From Phoenicibacter sp963588595 (GTDB lineage: Bacteria > Actinomycetota > Coriobacteriia > Coriobacteriales > Eggerthellaceae), in contig CAVAIA010000019.1 in the NCBI GenBank assembly GCA_963588595.1, forward strand, positions 1 to 64,000: 64,000 nt of DNA. Reading direction: 5' to 3'. The translations under genes and the position numbers were made by a program. Under the pieces are notes generated by a model, which was not told the origin of the DNA, searched no databases, and saw only the letters and a program-made list of their open reading frames with translations. Positions 1 to 8,798 of the stretch are shown here, one piece after another. The stretch's first letter is position 1. Every line of letters begins with the position of its first letter.

Positions 1-536
1 CCTGTTAGCTTCCTTAGCGCTTGGCTCATCAATCTTGCTTGCAAACCAACAGTTGCATCTCCCATCTCCCCTTCTATCTCCGCTCTAGGAACTAACGCTG
101 CAACGGAATCGACAACTATGCAATCAACAGCGCCAGAATGAACAAGCATGTCGCATATCTCTAACCCTTGCTCTCCTGTGTCAGGTTGGGATATTAAAAC
201 GTTGTCAGTGTCAACTCCAATTTTTGCTGCATAGATAGGATCCATAGCATGTTCAGCGTCAATAAATGCAACTATCCCACCCATCGCTTGCGCTTCAGAA
301 AGTATTTGCAATGCCAGCGTTGTCTTGCCACTTGATTCCGGCCCATAGATCTCTATAATTCGACCTCTCGGAACTCCTCCTATGCCTAAAGCAATGTCAA
401 GCGGCAAAGCTCCAGTTGGAATCGAGTCGACATTCATCTTTACATTATCGCCAAGCTTCATTATTGAGCCCTTGCCGAACTTTTTTTCAATTTGCTCGGT
501 TGCACTTTGTAAAAGTTGTTCTTTGTTTTGATCCAT
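1..536 (-). CDS. recA: RecA recombinase, N-terminal part (cut by window edge)
   Basis: RecA forms the ATP-dependent filament on single-stranded DNA that drives homologous recombination and SOS signalling. Only the first 178 residues are in the window; the gene runs off the left end. The N-terminus starts MDQNKEQLLQSATEQIEKKF, as RecA does. The Walker A loop GPESSGKT is at residues 65-72, and the FIDAEHAMD segment typical of RecA follows. The ATG at 536 is preceded by AAAGGAG in a good ribosome-site position. It lies downstream of pgsA-cinA, the usual cinA-recA neighbourhood, but has its own promoter in the 155-base gap. The protein is intact as far as it can be seen. Confidence 0.97.
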   Translation of the reverse strand, partial: MDQNKEQLLQSATEQIEKKFGKGSIMKLGDNVKMNVDSIPTGALPLDIALGIGGVPRGRIIEIYGPESSGKTTLALQILSEAQAMGGIVAFIDAEHAMDPIYAAKIGVDTDNVLISQPDTGEQGLEICDMLVHSGAVDCIVVDSVAALVPRAEIEGEMGDATVGLQARLMSQALRKLT

Positions 537-557
537 AAATTCTCCTTTTAAAGATAA

Positions 558-586
558 ATCATAAATAAAAAGCAATTCGAATTCAA
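558..586 (-). promoter_or_regulatory. Predicted recA promoter
   Basis: Read on the minus strand, the gap before recA holds TTGAAT (-35, 581-586), a 17-base spacer and TATGAT (-10, 558-563), 22 bases before the start codon. A 10-bp perfect palindrome AATTCGAATT (574-583) overlaps the -35. It sits where an SOS operator would sit, but it does not match the GAAC-N4-GTTC LexA box, so I call only the promoter. Confidence 0.55.
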
Positions 587-691
587 ATCACTCTATATTT
601 TGATTTCGAGAAGGAATAAAAGTATGTAGTTTGTTTATATAAAAAAGGAATATTTATATGTATGAATAACTTATATTTCTAAAGTTAGCCT

Positions 692-1828
692 CTAGCTTGC
701 AACTATTTTTTGAGTTAAGAGTTTAATCGCCTTTAATGTCGTCTTTTTCCTAACATCTTCCCGATTTCCTGAAAAAATAAACTTTTCAACATAAACTTCA
801 TCGCTCGATCTTAAATAAATCCCTATAAAAACTGTTCCAACAGGATTCCCATTTTCCTCTCCCGTTGGCCCTGCAATCCCCGTAACACTAACACAACAAT
901 TTGCATTACAATAATTCGATGCACCTATCGCCATCGCCTTTGCAGTTGTTTCGTTAACTGCACCATTTTCATTCAAGTAATTTAAATCAACTCCCAAAGC
1001 TTGACTTTTTAACTCATATGCATAACTAGAAATCCCTCCTAAAACAACGCTTGACGAGCCTGGAATGGATGTCAGCGCACAGCTGATCATCCCCCCCGTT
1101 AAACTCTCAGCAGTTATAACACTTAAATTTTTCTTCTCTAATTCCTCAATTAAGTTTTTAGCTGCGACACTTATCTCTTGATCAATGTCATCTAAACTAC
1201 CTTTTTCATCTTTACTAGCTTCCAAAATCTTCTTAAACGCCTTTATGTAGTCAATCATCGAAACTATAGTCAAGATAAGAGAGATTATCATCACAGTCCA
1301 AGCTGTTATATAAAGTGGATTTAACATAACGTCGCTTGCATCATAAATTGTTACTCCCTCTTTTAAGAGGAATAAAACAACAGCGATGATTTGTGTTGCT
1401 GTTTTCGCTTTCCCAAACCAACTAGCAGCGATAACAACACCCTTATTAGCTGCAAGCATTCTAATGCCTGAAACGATAAATTCGCGAGCGATAATAATTA
1501 TCACCGGCCATGCTGGCAAAACATCTAACTCGATTAGAGACAAAAGAGCAGTTATAACAAGCATTTTATCTGCGAGCGGATCCATAAACTTTCCAAAAGT
1601 TGTCACTTCTTTTCTCGATCTAGCTAAATAGCCATCAACCCAATCGGTGGCAGAAATAACGACGAAAACAATTGTTGCGATAATTGCTTTTTCATGGTTG
1701 CCAACAAAATCGAGACCGAACCAACTTGGCCAAGGGGCAAGAAGTATAGCTAAAAATAGAGGAATTAAGCAAATGCGGATAATAGTTACTATATTTGCGG
1801 GGGTGTTTATGCGATCTTCTGTTTTCAC
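692..1828 (-). CDS. PgsA-CinA fusion: phosphatidylglycerophosphate synthase joined to NMN deamidase-type CinA domain
   Basis: Two enzymes in one 378-residue chain. Residues 1-205 are a multi-spanning CDP-alcohol phosphatidyltransferase of PgsA type, which makes phosphatidylglycerophosphate in the membrane. Its signature D-x2-DG-x2-AR-x8-G-x3-D-x3-D is complete, from D62 to D87. After a charged linker, residues 217-378 are a CinA C-terminal domain (PncC, NMN deamidase in other bacteria) with ESLTGG at 241-246 and the SVTGIAGPTG region. The genes are usually separate neighbours (pgsA-cinA-recA); here there is no stop between them. The GTG start at 1828 shares one base with the rimO TAG stop and has GGGGAG upstream, so translation is probably coupled. 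The N-terminal half of full-length CinA is absent, as in PncC-type proteins. Confidence 0.92.
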   Translation of the reverse strand: MKTEDRINTPANIVTIIRICLIPLFLAILLAPWPSWFGLDFVGNHEKAIIATIVFVVISATDWVDGYLARSRKEVTTFGKFMDPLADKMLVITALLSLIELDVLPAWPVIIIIAREFIVSGIRMLAANKGVVIAASWFGKAKTATQIIAVVLFLLKEGVTIYDASDVMLNPLYITAWTVMIISLILTIVSMIDYIKAFKKILEASKDEKGSLDDIDQEISVAAKNLIEELEKKNLSVITAESLTGGMISCALTSIPGSSSVVLGGISSYAYELKSQALGVDLNYLNENGAVNETTAKAMAIGASNYCNANCCVSVTGIAGPTGEENGNPVGTVFIGIYLRSSDEVYVEKFIFSGNREDVRKKTTLKAIKLLTQKIVAS

Positions 1829-3129
1829 TAGACCACTCTCCCCTCTAAGTCAAACATCAACGTATCGTCAAATTCAACTCCTAGAACTTGACCCGGCTCG
1901 CCTTTATCAAGATAAACCACGCCATCAACCTCGGGAGCTTGAAACCAAGCTCTCCCAAAAACTTGCCCATCTTCTTCAATTCCCTCAACTAAAACGTCAT
2001 GGCGCTCACCAATTTTTGAGACAAGTTTTGCTGAACAAGTGTTATTCGCAACCTCAACGATTTCTCTAAATCTAAACTTCTTTTCCTCTTCATCAACTTT
2101 GTCGCGAAATTCATAAGAAGGTGCGATGTCCTCATCAGAATATTGAAACACTCCAACATAATCAAGATTAGCAACATTAACAAAATCGATCATCTCTTCA
2201 AAATCATCATCACTTTCTCCAGGAAATCCAACCATCAAGGTTGTCCTCAAGACACAATCGGGCAAAGCGTGTCTAATCTTGTCGATCATTTGAAGAAATG
2301 TTTTTCCGTCGCCTGATCTATTCATGGCTCGCAAAACGCTCTCAGAAGAATGTTGAAAAGGAATGTCTAGGTAATTCAATATATTTTGGTGTTTAGAAAT
2401 AGTGTTAATGAGTTCATCTGTCACTTCGTCTGGTTGAATATATAAAACTCTAAACCACGTTTGTTCAAAAGACGCTGCTAAAAATTCGAGCAAGGAAGAC
2501 AGGGAGGATTTGCTTGAAAGATCCTTTCCCCAATGACCAGTGTCTTGGGCAACTAAGTTGATCTCTTTTGCTCCTGCTTCCACAGCTTCCTCAACATCTC
2601 TAAAAATTTGTTCTTTTGAAAATGATCGATACGCCCCTCTTATTTTTGGAATCGTACAAAATGAGCATGCGCGGTTGCATCCTTCTGAAATTTTTACATA
2701 AGAAGAAACAATTCCCTTACTCGGACATGCAAACTTATCATTGTCGCCACTAACAATAGGATGCTCGTTAGGCTTACCTATCAAATTTGACACGATCTTA
2801 ACTATGTTGTCTTCTTCAGAACACTTAACAAATGCTGAAACCTCAGGCATAGCTTTCTTCAAGTCGTTTTCATAACGCTGCGGCATGCACCCAGCAACAA
2901 CGATATGTGCCCCTTCTTTTTTAGAAGCTCCAATAAGCTCAAAAATTGCATCTATACTCTCACTTGTTGCAACTTCAATAAAAGAACATGTGTTAACTAT
3001 GATCAAATCTGCGGCTTTGAAGTCATCAACGATTTTATAGCCCGCGCTAGAGAGCTTTTTAGCCATTTTTGCTGAGTCAACTTCGTTCTTAGCGCAACCG
3101 AGAGTGTTTATATAAACGTTTTTTGCCAT
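1828..3129 (-). CDS. rimO: Ribosomal protein S12 methylthiotransferase RimO
   Basis: Radical-SAM enzyme that adds a methylthio group to the conserved aspartate of ribosomal protein S12. The N-terminal UPF0004 domain has the three cluster cysteines C12, C48 and C81. The radical-SAM motif C-x3-C-x2-C is at C151, C155 and C158 (CNRACSFCTIP). A TRAM domain follows at the C-terminus. The 433-residue length is normal. RimO is distinguished from MiaB by the start sequence INTLGCAKNEVDS. It lies between yajQ and pgsA-cinA in the rpsO-to-recA run and overlaps the next gene by one base. Confidence 0.95.
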   Translation of the reverse strand: MAKNVYINTLGCAKNEVDSAKMAKKLSSAGYKIVDDFKAADLIIVNTCSFIEVATSESIDAIFELIGASKKEGAHIVVAGCMPQRYENDLKKAMPEVSAFVKCSEEDNIVKIVSNLIGKPNEHPIVSGDNDKFACPSKGIVSSYVKISEGCNRACSFCTIPKIRGAYRSFSKEQIFRDVEEAVEAGAKEINLVAQDTGHWGKDLSSKSSLSSLLEFLAASFEQTWFRVLYIQPDEVTDELINTISKHQNILNYLDIPFQHSSESVLRAMNRSGDGKTFLQMIDKIRHALPDCVLRTTLMVGFPGESDDDFEEMIDFVNVANLDYVGVFQYSDEDIAPSYEFRDKVDEEEKKFRFREIVEVANNTCSAKLVSKIGERHDVLVEGIEEDGQVFGRAWFQAPEVDGVVYLDKGEPGQVLGVEFDDTLMFDLEGRVV

Positions 3130-3160
3130 TTATTTTTTTAAGAAAAACTTTTAAGCTTAT

Positions 3161-3658
3161 TTATCTGTAATTTACAAATTGAAGAGCTAGAGGGTAGTCC
3201 TTCTCTTTTAAGAATGAAATAACGTTTTGAAGCTCATCTTTCTTCGCAGAAGAAACCCTAAGCTTGTCTCCTTCAATTTGCGTTTTAACCTTAAACTTTT
3301 CAGCTTTAATATCTTTGTTTATCATGCTCAAATCTTCTTTTGAGATCCCATTAGCAAAATTTCCAACAACTTTAACATTCCCGCCGGTTGAAGGTTGAGA
3401 ATCTTGAAACTTTATTGCCTTTAAATCGATGTTTCTTTTTACCAACTTTGATGTGAGAATGTCTTTAACTTGCCCTGCAACAAAATCGCTTGGGGATATA
3501 ATCTCAATTTCGCCTTGCCCTTTATCAAAACTTATAGAAGCTCCGCTGTCTTTTAAATCATATCTTTGTGAAAGTTCCTTTTTTGCCTGTTGAAAAGCGT
3601 TGTCTGCTTCTTGAACGTCTACTGTGCTAACGCAATCAAAACTAAACTCTTTTGCCAT
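3161..3658 (-). CDS. yajQ: YajQ family nucleotide-binding protein
   Basis: A 165-residue YajQ-family (DUF520) protein, full length, starting MAKEFSFDCVSTVDVQEADNA with the family's YDLKDSGASI block and a C-terminal LQFVNYR end. Members bind nucleotides, and some bind cyclic-di-GMP or act in phage transcription, but the role in this lineage is unknown. It lies between a RodZ-like gene and rimO with gaps of about 30 bases, so it is probably in the same transcript. Nothing in the sequence points to a more exact function. Confidence 0.9.
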   Translation of the reverse strand: MAKEFSFDCVSTVDVQEADNAFQQAKKELSQRYDLKDSGASISFDKGQGEIEIISPSDFVAGQVKDILTSKLVKRNIDLKAIKFQDSQPSTGGNVKVVGNFANGISKEDLSMINKDIKAEKFKVKTQIEGDKLRVSSAKKDELQNVISFLKEKDYPLALQFVNYR

Positions 3659-3693
3659 CTTATCTCTTCCTTTCGAATAGTAACAAAATAAAA

Positions 3694-4431
3694 CTATGAT
3701 GTCGAACTTGATGTTGTGTCAGTCAATCCTGAAATAGGCATCGCAGGAACATCATCTGTCTTTTGTTTGTTTGAGTTAAATGCATTAAATATAAATAATG
3801 CAAGGGCTATTGCAATAATAATTCCTATTATTGCAATAATGATTTTCTTTAAATCTAGCGACTTTGGATCGACCTTTAAATTTGGGTGAGGTATTGAGCT
3901 TATAACTCTAGAGGATTTCTTGACAGTCGTAGGTTGACTCCTTCTCCTTCGAGTTTCACGTTCAATATGAGCGTTTCTCGGTGTCAAATCTACGTCCATA
4001 TTGTTTTGATTTTCAACGTTGACGAGATCAAGAAAGCTACGCCTTGAAGAAACTCTTCTTCTGTTTTCACTGTCATGCCTATTATTATTGTCACTCCTCG
4101 ATTGGCGAGATTCGCTCCTTCTTAAATTTCTCGAAGATAAGCCCCCTTCTTTATTTACATCACCAACGCCAAGGAATGCGTTTAGCTCGTTAAGATAAAG
4201 ATCACAAATATCATTTTGATTTAATCCGACAGTTCTTGCATAAGCTCTAACCATATTTCGAGTAAAGCCGCTCGCTGGCATTTTGTCGAAATCAGCTGCT
4301 TCAATAGACTCTAGTATGTCAGGACGGATATGAAGTCTTCTTGCAAGGGTTTCAATGTCAAAACCACTTCGAATTCGTGCTTCTTTTAATTGAGTGGCAA
4401 AAGATTCATTATTTTCAAGTTGATTATCCAC
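3694..4431 (-). CDS. RodZ-like helix-turn-helix membrane protein
   Basis: A 245-residue protein of RodZ-like design. A cytoplasmic Cro/CI-type helix-turn-helix spans residues 12-75 (LKEARIRSGFDIETLARRL). A long Arg/Ser/Asn-rich linker with clusters such as RRRRS follows at about 95-190. One membrane span lies near 196-217, and the outside tail is short, about 25 Ser/Thr-rich residues. RodZ links MreB to the cell-wall machinery in rods, but short versions without the outer beta domain occur widely in Gram-positives and their role is less clear. It sits between ftsK and yajQ, 25 bases after ftsK. The basic linker might bind DNA or lipids (inference). Confidence 0.8.
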   Translation of the reverse strand: MDNQLENNESFATQLKEARIRSGFDIETLARRLHIRPDILESIEAADFDKMPASGFTRNMVRAYARTVGLNQNDICDLYLNELNAFLGVGDVNKEGGLSSRNLRRSESRQSRSDNNNRHDSENRRRVSSRRSFLDLVNVENQNNMDVDLTPRNAHIERETRRRRSQPTTVKKSSRVISSIPHPNLKVDPKSLDLKKIIIAIIGIIIAIALALFIFNAFNSNKQKTDDVPAMPISGLTDTTSSSTS

Positions 4432-4456
4432 TCAAATTCACCGCATTTTTCAATTC

Positions 4457-6835
4457 CTAATCATTTAGTTCAAAAGTTTTCACGCTCTCTAATTCTAACG
4501 CATCAACGAGAACTTCGCGCGGTCTTGAGCCATTTGCTGGACCAACAATTCCCTTTTCTTCGAGTTGATCCATTATCCTGCCAGCTCGCGCATATCCAAC
4601 TTTTAGCCTTCTTTGAATGTTAGAAGTCGACCCAATGCCCGAGTTAACAACCAAATCTGCTGCCTCCCATAAATAGGGATCATCGTCTTCCCCAGCACCG
4701 CCGACCCTTACGTTAGTGTCACCAATGCCGATTACATTTGTTGAAGTGGACAAAATTTCTTCTTTGTAATCGGGCTCACCTTGCTCCTTCACAAAAGAAA
4801 CCACTCTTGAAATCTCCTCTTCAGAAACAAAACAGCCTTGAATTCTTACCGGTTTAGCAAATTCTGGCTTGGAAAGAAGCATGTCCCCTAATCCAATCAA
4901 GTCCTCAGCTCCGGTTGAATCTAGAATTACACGTGAGTCGATTGATGAAGCAACGTTAAAAGCGATTCTATTTGTTATGTTTGATTTAATAAGCCCTGTC
5001 ACAACATTTGTCGAAGGGCGTTGCGTTGCAACAATTAGGTGAATACCAGCAGCTCTGGCAAGTTGCGCGATTCTAACGATCGACATCTCAACTTCTTTTC
5101 CAACGCTCATCATTAAATCTGCAAGCTCATCTATTATGATGACAATATAAGGCAAGCAAGAATGAGTCCTCTTTTCTTCAGCCCCAGATGCATTTCCCTT
5201 ATCTTCGTCTTCGTTATCTAAAACTCCGCTTTTAACCTTATCGTTATATTCAATTATGTTTCTAGCTTTTGCCTCGCTCATAATCTTTAGCCTGCGCTCC
5301 ATCTCAGCAACGCCCCAAGAAAGCGCGCTCGCTGCTTCTTTCGGCTCTGTGACAACAGGAACATACAAATGAGGAATGCCATTATAAGGAGTAAATTCAA
5401 CTCTTTTAGGATCAATCAAAATCATTTTTACATCATTTGGGGTCGCCCTCATTAATATAGACATAATCATCGCATTTACACAAACAGATTTGCCAGACCC
5501 CGTTGTTCCACCAATCAGCAAATGTGGCATTTTTGAAAGGTCGGAAATAATAGAATTGCCCTCGACATCTTTTCCTATAGCCATCTCCAGTGGCCCTCCA
5601 TGAGCGTTCTTTAAAACTTCAGATAGGACAACAACATCTCTTTTTGTGTTAGGCACTTCAATTCCAACATAGTTGGTTCCAGGAATTGGCGCAAATATTC
5701 TAACACTTGACGTTGCAAGAGCAAGTGCTAAGTCCGTTCCCAAGTTTTGGATTTTATTAACGCGAACACCAGGCGGTAACTCAACTTTAAAGAGCGTTAC
5801 CGTTGGACCTGCAACCCAATCAACAACGTTAGCGTCAACTCCAAACTCATGCATCGCCTCTTGCAACCTTGACACAGTTTGCTCTAAAACGTCGCTTGAA
5901 GTCTTAGATTTCTCTTTTGTTTGCGCTTGGGCTAAAAGATCAAAAGAAGGAAGAAGGTAGCCATCTTCGCTAACATTTGAAACAGGGTTTTCTAAAGTGT
6001 CCTTGTTCTCTTCAACACCTTCAACTTGAGACAAGACATTTGGCTTATCACTCACTACGTTTAAATTGTCTTGTCCATTCTTAAACACAACAGTTGGGTT
6101 GTTACCAAAACGATCAAAAGATTGATCGCTAATATCGCCATTCTTATCAAGGACAACATCTACGTTCTCGCCTAAATTTGAATATTCATTTTGATCATGC
6201 GAAAAATCATCTTTATTAACACCAAAATTGAATATTGGACGCAAAAAACGATTTTTAAACTTCGAAAAAGAAAAGCCAGCAATAATTAGACCAACAACAA
6301 AAATAAAAATGCAAATTATTATAGAGATGACTTTACCAAACAACGTTAGACACACCCATCCAATAAAGTTGCCAACATATCCTCCATAATTTCTTAGGTT
6401 AATATCTGAAAAAAGGAGATTGAGTTGATCATTCCCAAGGACTTTGATTGGTGCAAAAAACGAGATGAAAGTAATAAATGAAATAGAAATTAAAAAGAGC
6501 CCTATTGCTAAATTTCTTCTATCTTTAAAGTCTTTACTTTCGATAAAACATGAGATTCCGCAAACAACAAAAACAAATGGAAAAATGTAAGAACAAACGC
6601 CAAAACAAATATGAAAAGCATTTGACAAAACTTCACTAATAGCACCCCCACTATTAGGTAAAAGAGCAAGAACAAATAATATTATCCCAACAAAAATTAA
6701 GCATGCGCCCGCAATATAATGCTTTTTTTTGCTTTGATTTTCACTGATCTCAAAAGCAGTTGTCATGCGAGTATTCCTGCCAGATTGTTTTGGCTCCTCA
6801 GTTATTTTTCTGAGTTGTTTGTTCTTATCTCGCAT
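4457..6835 (-). CDS. ftsK: FtsK/SpoIIIE-type DNA translocase
   Basis: Septum-anchored ATPase that pumps chromosomal DNA at division. Four membrane spans lie in the first 200 residues, followed by an Asp/Asn-rich linker. The alpha-beta motor has Walker A GGTTGSGKS (about residues 442-450) and Walker B IIIIDELADLM. A C-terminal gamma winged helix (SNIQRRLKVGYARAGRIMDQ) reads KOPS/SRS-type polarity sites in this family. The linker is short, as in SpoIIIE. I prefer the ATG at 6835, with GGGTGG 11 bases upstream, over an in-frame GTG at 6850 that has no clear ribosome site. The gene lies between rnj and the rodZ-like gene on the same strand. Confidence 0.93.
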   Translation of the reverse strand: MRDKNKQLRKITEEPKQSGRNTRMTTAFEISENQSKKKHYIAGACLIFVGIILFVLALLPNSGGAISEVLSNAFHICFGVCSYIFPFVFVVCGISCFIESKDFKDRRNLAIGLFLISISFITFISFFAPIKVLGNDQLNLLFSDINLRNYGGYVGNFIGWVCLTLFGKVISIIICIFIFVVGLIIAGFSFSKFKNRFLRPIFNFGVNKDDFSHDQNEYSNLGENVDVVLDKNGDISDQSFDRFGNNPTVVFKNGQDNLNVVSDKPNVLSQVEGVEENKDTLENPVSNVSEDGYLLPSFDLLAQAQTKEKSKTSSDVLEQTVSRLQEAMHEFGVDANVVDWVAGPTVTLFKVELPPGVRVNKIQNLGTDLALALATSSVRIFAPIPGTNYVGIEVPNTKRDVVVLSEVLKNAHGGPLEMAIGKDVEGNSIISDLSKMPHLLIGGTTGSGKSVCVNAMIMSILMRATPNDVKMILIDPKRVEFTPYNGIPHLYVPVVTEPKEAASALSWGVAEMERRLKIMSEAKARNIIEYNDKVKSGVLDNEDEDKGNASGAEEKRTHSCLPYIVIIIDELADLMMSVGKEVEMSIVRIAQLARAAGIHLIVATQRPSTNVVTGLIKSNITNRIAFNVASSIDSRVILDSTGAEDLIGLGDMLLSKPEFAKPVRIQGCFVSEEEISRVVSFVKEQGEPDYKEEILSTSTNVIGIGDTNVRVGGAGEDDDPYLWEAADLVVNSGIGSTSNIQRRLKVGYARAGRIMDQLEEKGIVGPANGSRPREVLVDALELESVKTFELND

Positions 6836-6880
6836 CTTTAATTTGACCACCCATAAGACTTAATTAGTAATCTAAATTTG

Positions 6881-8773
6881 CTAAATTTTTAAAACGTTAA
6901 CTATAATCATAGGCTTTTGCTTAGTTTTTTCCCATAGGAATTGAGAAACGCAATCTCGCGCTGTCAACTTAACACTCTTTGGCTGAACATCTTTGTGCGA
7001 TAGCAATTTTTCAATTGAGCTAGCACACTTACATGAAGCTTCCTTGCAAAGGCTCTTATCGTCCCCTCCAGTGATGCCTTTCATTTCAACGGCAGGTTTT
7101 GACATAAGCTTTGTGCAAGAATTGTTTATTGCAACAGACACGCAAGCAAAACCTTGCGTTCCAAGAGTGCTTCTGTCATCTAGCACGTCTTGACTCGTGT
7201 CTCCAACCGAAAGCCCATCGACATAGACAATTCCGCTTGCCACTCCTTCAACTTGTCTAATTCCTTTCGCTGAAAGCTCTAGACAATCTCCATTGTCTAG
7301 AATATATATATCATCTTTTGACATCCCCATTTTCAATGCTAAATTCGCATGGCTTCTTAAATGAGTTGCTTCACCATGCACAGGCATAAACGCAGCTGGC
7401 TTCACCAAAGCAAGCATCAATTTAAGCTCTTCAGCGCTCGCATGACCTGAAACGTGCACGCATGCCTTGCTTTTGTCATAAACATCGCATCCAATTTTAG
7501 AAAGCATATTTATAACTTTCGTCACAGCCTTTTCATTTCCTGGAACTGGAGTTGCTGAAATAATGACTGTGTCTTCTGGCTCGATGTCGATCGTTTTATG
7601 CTCACCATTGGCGATTCTTGACAATGCAGATAGTGGCTCTCCTTGAGATCCAGTGCACATGATGACAACCTTATCAGGTTTTGTTTTGTCAAGTTCATAA
7701 GCATCGATCAAATCGTTATCCCCGATGTGCAAATATCCAAGCTCTCTTGCGATATCCGTGTTTTGTATCATTGATCTGCCAGTGACAACAACCTTCCTAT
7801 TCGCCATTATTGCCGCATCGCATATTTGTTGCAATCTATGGATGTGGCTTGCAAAAGCAGCGATAATAACTCTTCCTTTTGCTTTAGAAATAACTTCTCT
7901 GAGAACTGAGCCGACTTCGGCTTCAGAAGGAGTAAATCCAGGGTTTGCAGCGTTTGTCGAATCACTCATCAACAAATCAACGCCCTTGTCAGCGAAACGT
8001 GTTATAGCTGAAAAGTCAGTCAAAACGCCATCAATCGGAGTTTGGTCTAGCTTAAAGTCGCCCGTGTGAAGGACATTTCCTGCAGGGCTTTGAATAAATA
8101 AGCCAACAGAACCAGGAATGGAGTGGTTAACATCAAAGAACTCAACTTTAAAAGAGCCTATTTTTCTCTCATCTCCACTCTTAACTTCAACTAACCTAGC
8201 ATTTTTGATTCCGTGCTCTTTAAATTTTCCTTCAATCAATCCAAGAGTTAACTTTGTTGCATAGATCGGAACATTGATTCCTAAATCCTTCATAAGATAA
8301 GGCAACGATCCTGTGTGATCCTCATGTCCGTGAGTTATAACAATGCCTCTTAATTTGTTAGCATTCTCAAGAATGTAAGTGTAGTCTGGCAAAATCAAGT
8401 CAATCCCAGGGTGATCATCTTCTGGGAACATAATTCCTGCATCATCCAATAAAATGTCGCCATTACACTCAAATGCAGTCATATTCTTGCCTATAGCATC
8501 AAGACCGCCAAGTGGAATAATTTTTAACTTTGACCTAGGATCTTTTTTTGATTTAACAAAATTTCTATTGACAGATTTGTTACCACCTTGCTTGCGATCA
8601 GAAGAAAACTTTCCTCTGCTTAATTTTGGCCTTGATCTGTCGAGCTCAACATGTTTGTAATATTTAGTTTTGTTTTTTGTCTTTGCAAATTTTTTATTGT
8701 CAATTGCGTTTCTATTATGCCCATTTCCATTAGATTTTTTTTCATTATTTTTGGGCACTTCATTTTTGTGCAT
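6881..8773 (-). CDS. rnj: Ribonuclease J
   Basis: Metallo-beta-lactamase-fold ribonuclease with 5' exonuclease and endonuclease activity in mRNA decay and rRNA processing. The zinc motif HGHEDH is at residues 148-153. Further metal-site motifs (VNHSIPGSVG, HTGDFKLD, HVSGHAS) and the beta-CASP and C-terminal domains follow. The enzyme core (LKIIPLGGLDAIGKNM) starts only at residue 83. It is preceded by about 80 Lys/Asn/Arg-rich residues of low complexity, a basic extension of the kind seen in some actinobacterial RNase J proteins and a likely RNA-binding tail. The ATG at 8773 has GAGGT upstream. It follows pnp by 25 bases, grouping two RNA-decay enzymes. Confidence 0.94.
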   Translation of the reverse strand: MHKNEVPKNNEKKSNGNGHNRNAIDNKKFAKTKNKTKYYKHVELDRSRPKLSRGKFSSDRKQGGNKSVNRNFVKSKKDPRSKLKIIPLGGLDAIGKNMTAFECNGDILLDDAGIMFPEDDHPGIDLILPDYTYILENANKLRGIVITHGHEDHTGSLPYLMKDLGINVPIYATKLTLGLIEGKFKEHGIKNARLVEVKSGDERKIGSFKVEFFDVNHSIPGSVGLFIQSPAGNVLHTGDFKLDQTPIDGVLTDFSAITRFADKGVDLLMSDSTNAANPGFTPSEAEVGSVLREVISKAKGRVIIAAFASHIHRLQQICDAAIMANRKVVVTGRSMIQNTDIARELGYLHIGDNDLIDAYELDKTKPDKVVIMCTGSQGEPLSALSRIANGEHKTIDIEPEDTVIISATPVPGNEKAVTKVINMLSKIGCDVYDKSKACVHVSGHASAEELKLMLALVKPAAFMPVHGEATHLRSHANLALKMGMSKDDIYILDNGDCLELSAKGIRQVEGVASGIVYVDGLSVGDTSQDVLDDRSTLGTQGFACVSVAINNSCTKLMSKPAVEMKGITGGDDKSLCKEASCKCASSIEKLLSHKDVQPKSVKLTARDCVSQFLWEKTKQKPMIIVNVLKI

Positions 8774-8798
8774 ATTTTAACCTCGTTTATTTATAAAA

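Noticed and set aside
574..583. LexA/SOS box at the recA promoter
   Set aside because: The palindrome AATTCGAATT does not fit the GAAC-N4-GTTC pattern known from Gram-positives; no LexA gene is in view to test it.
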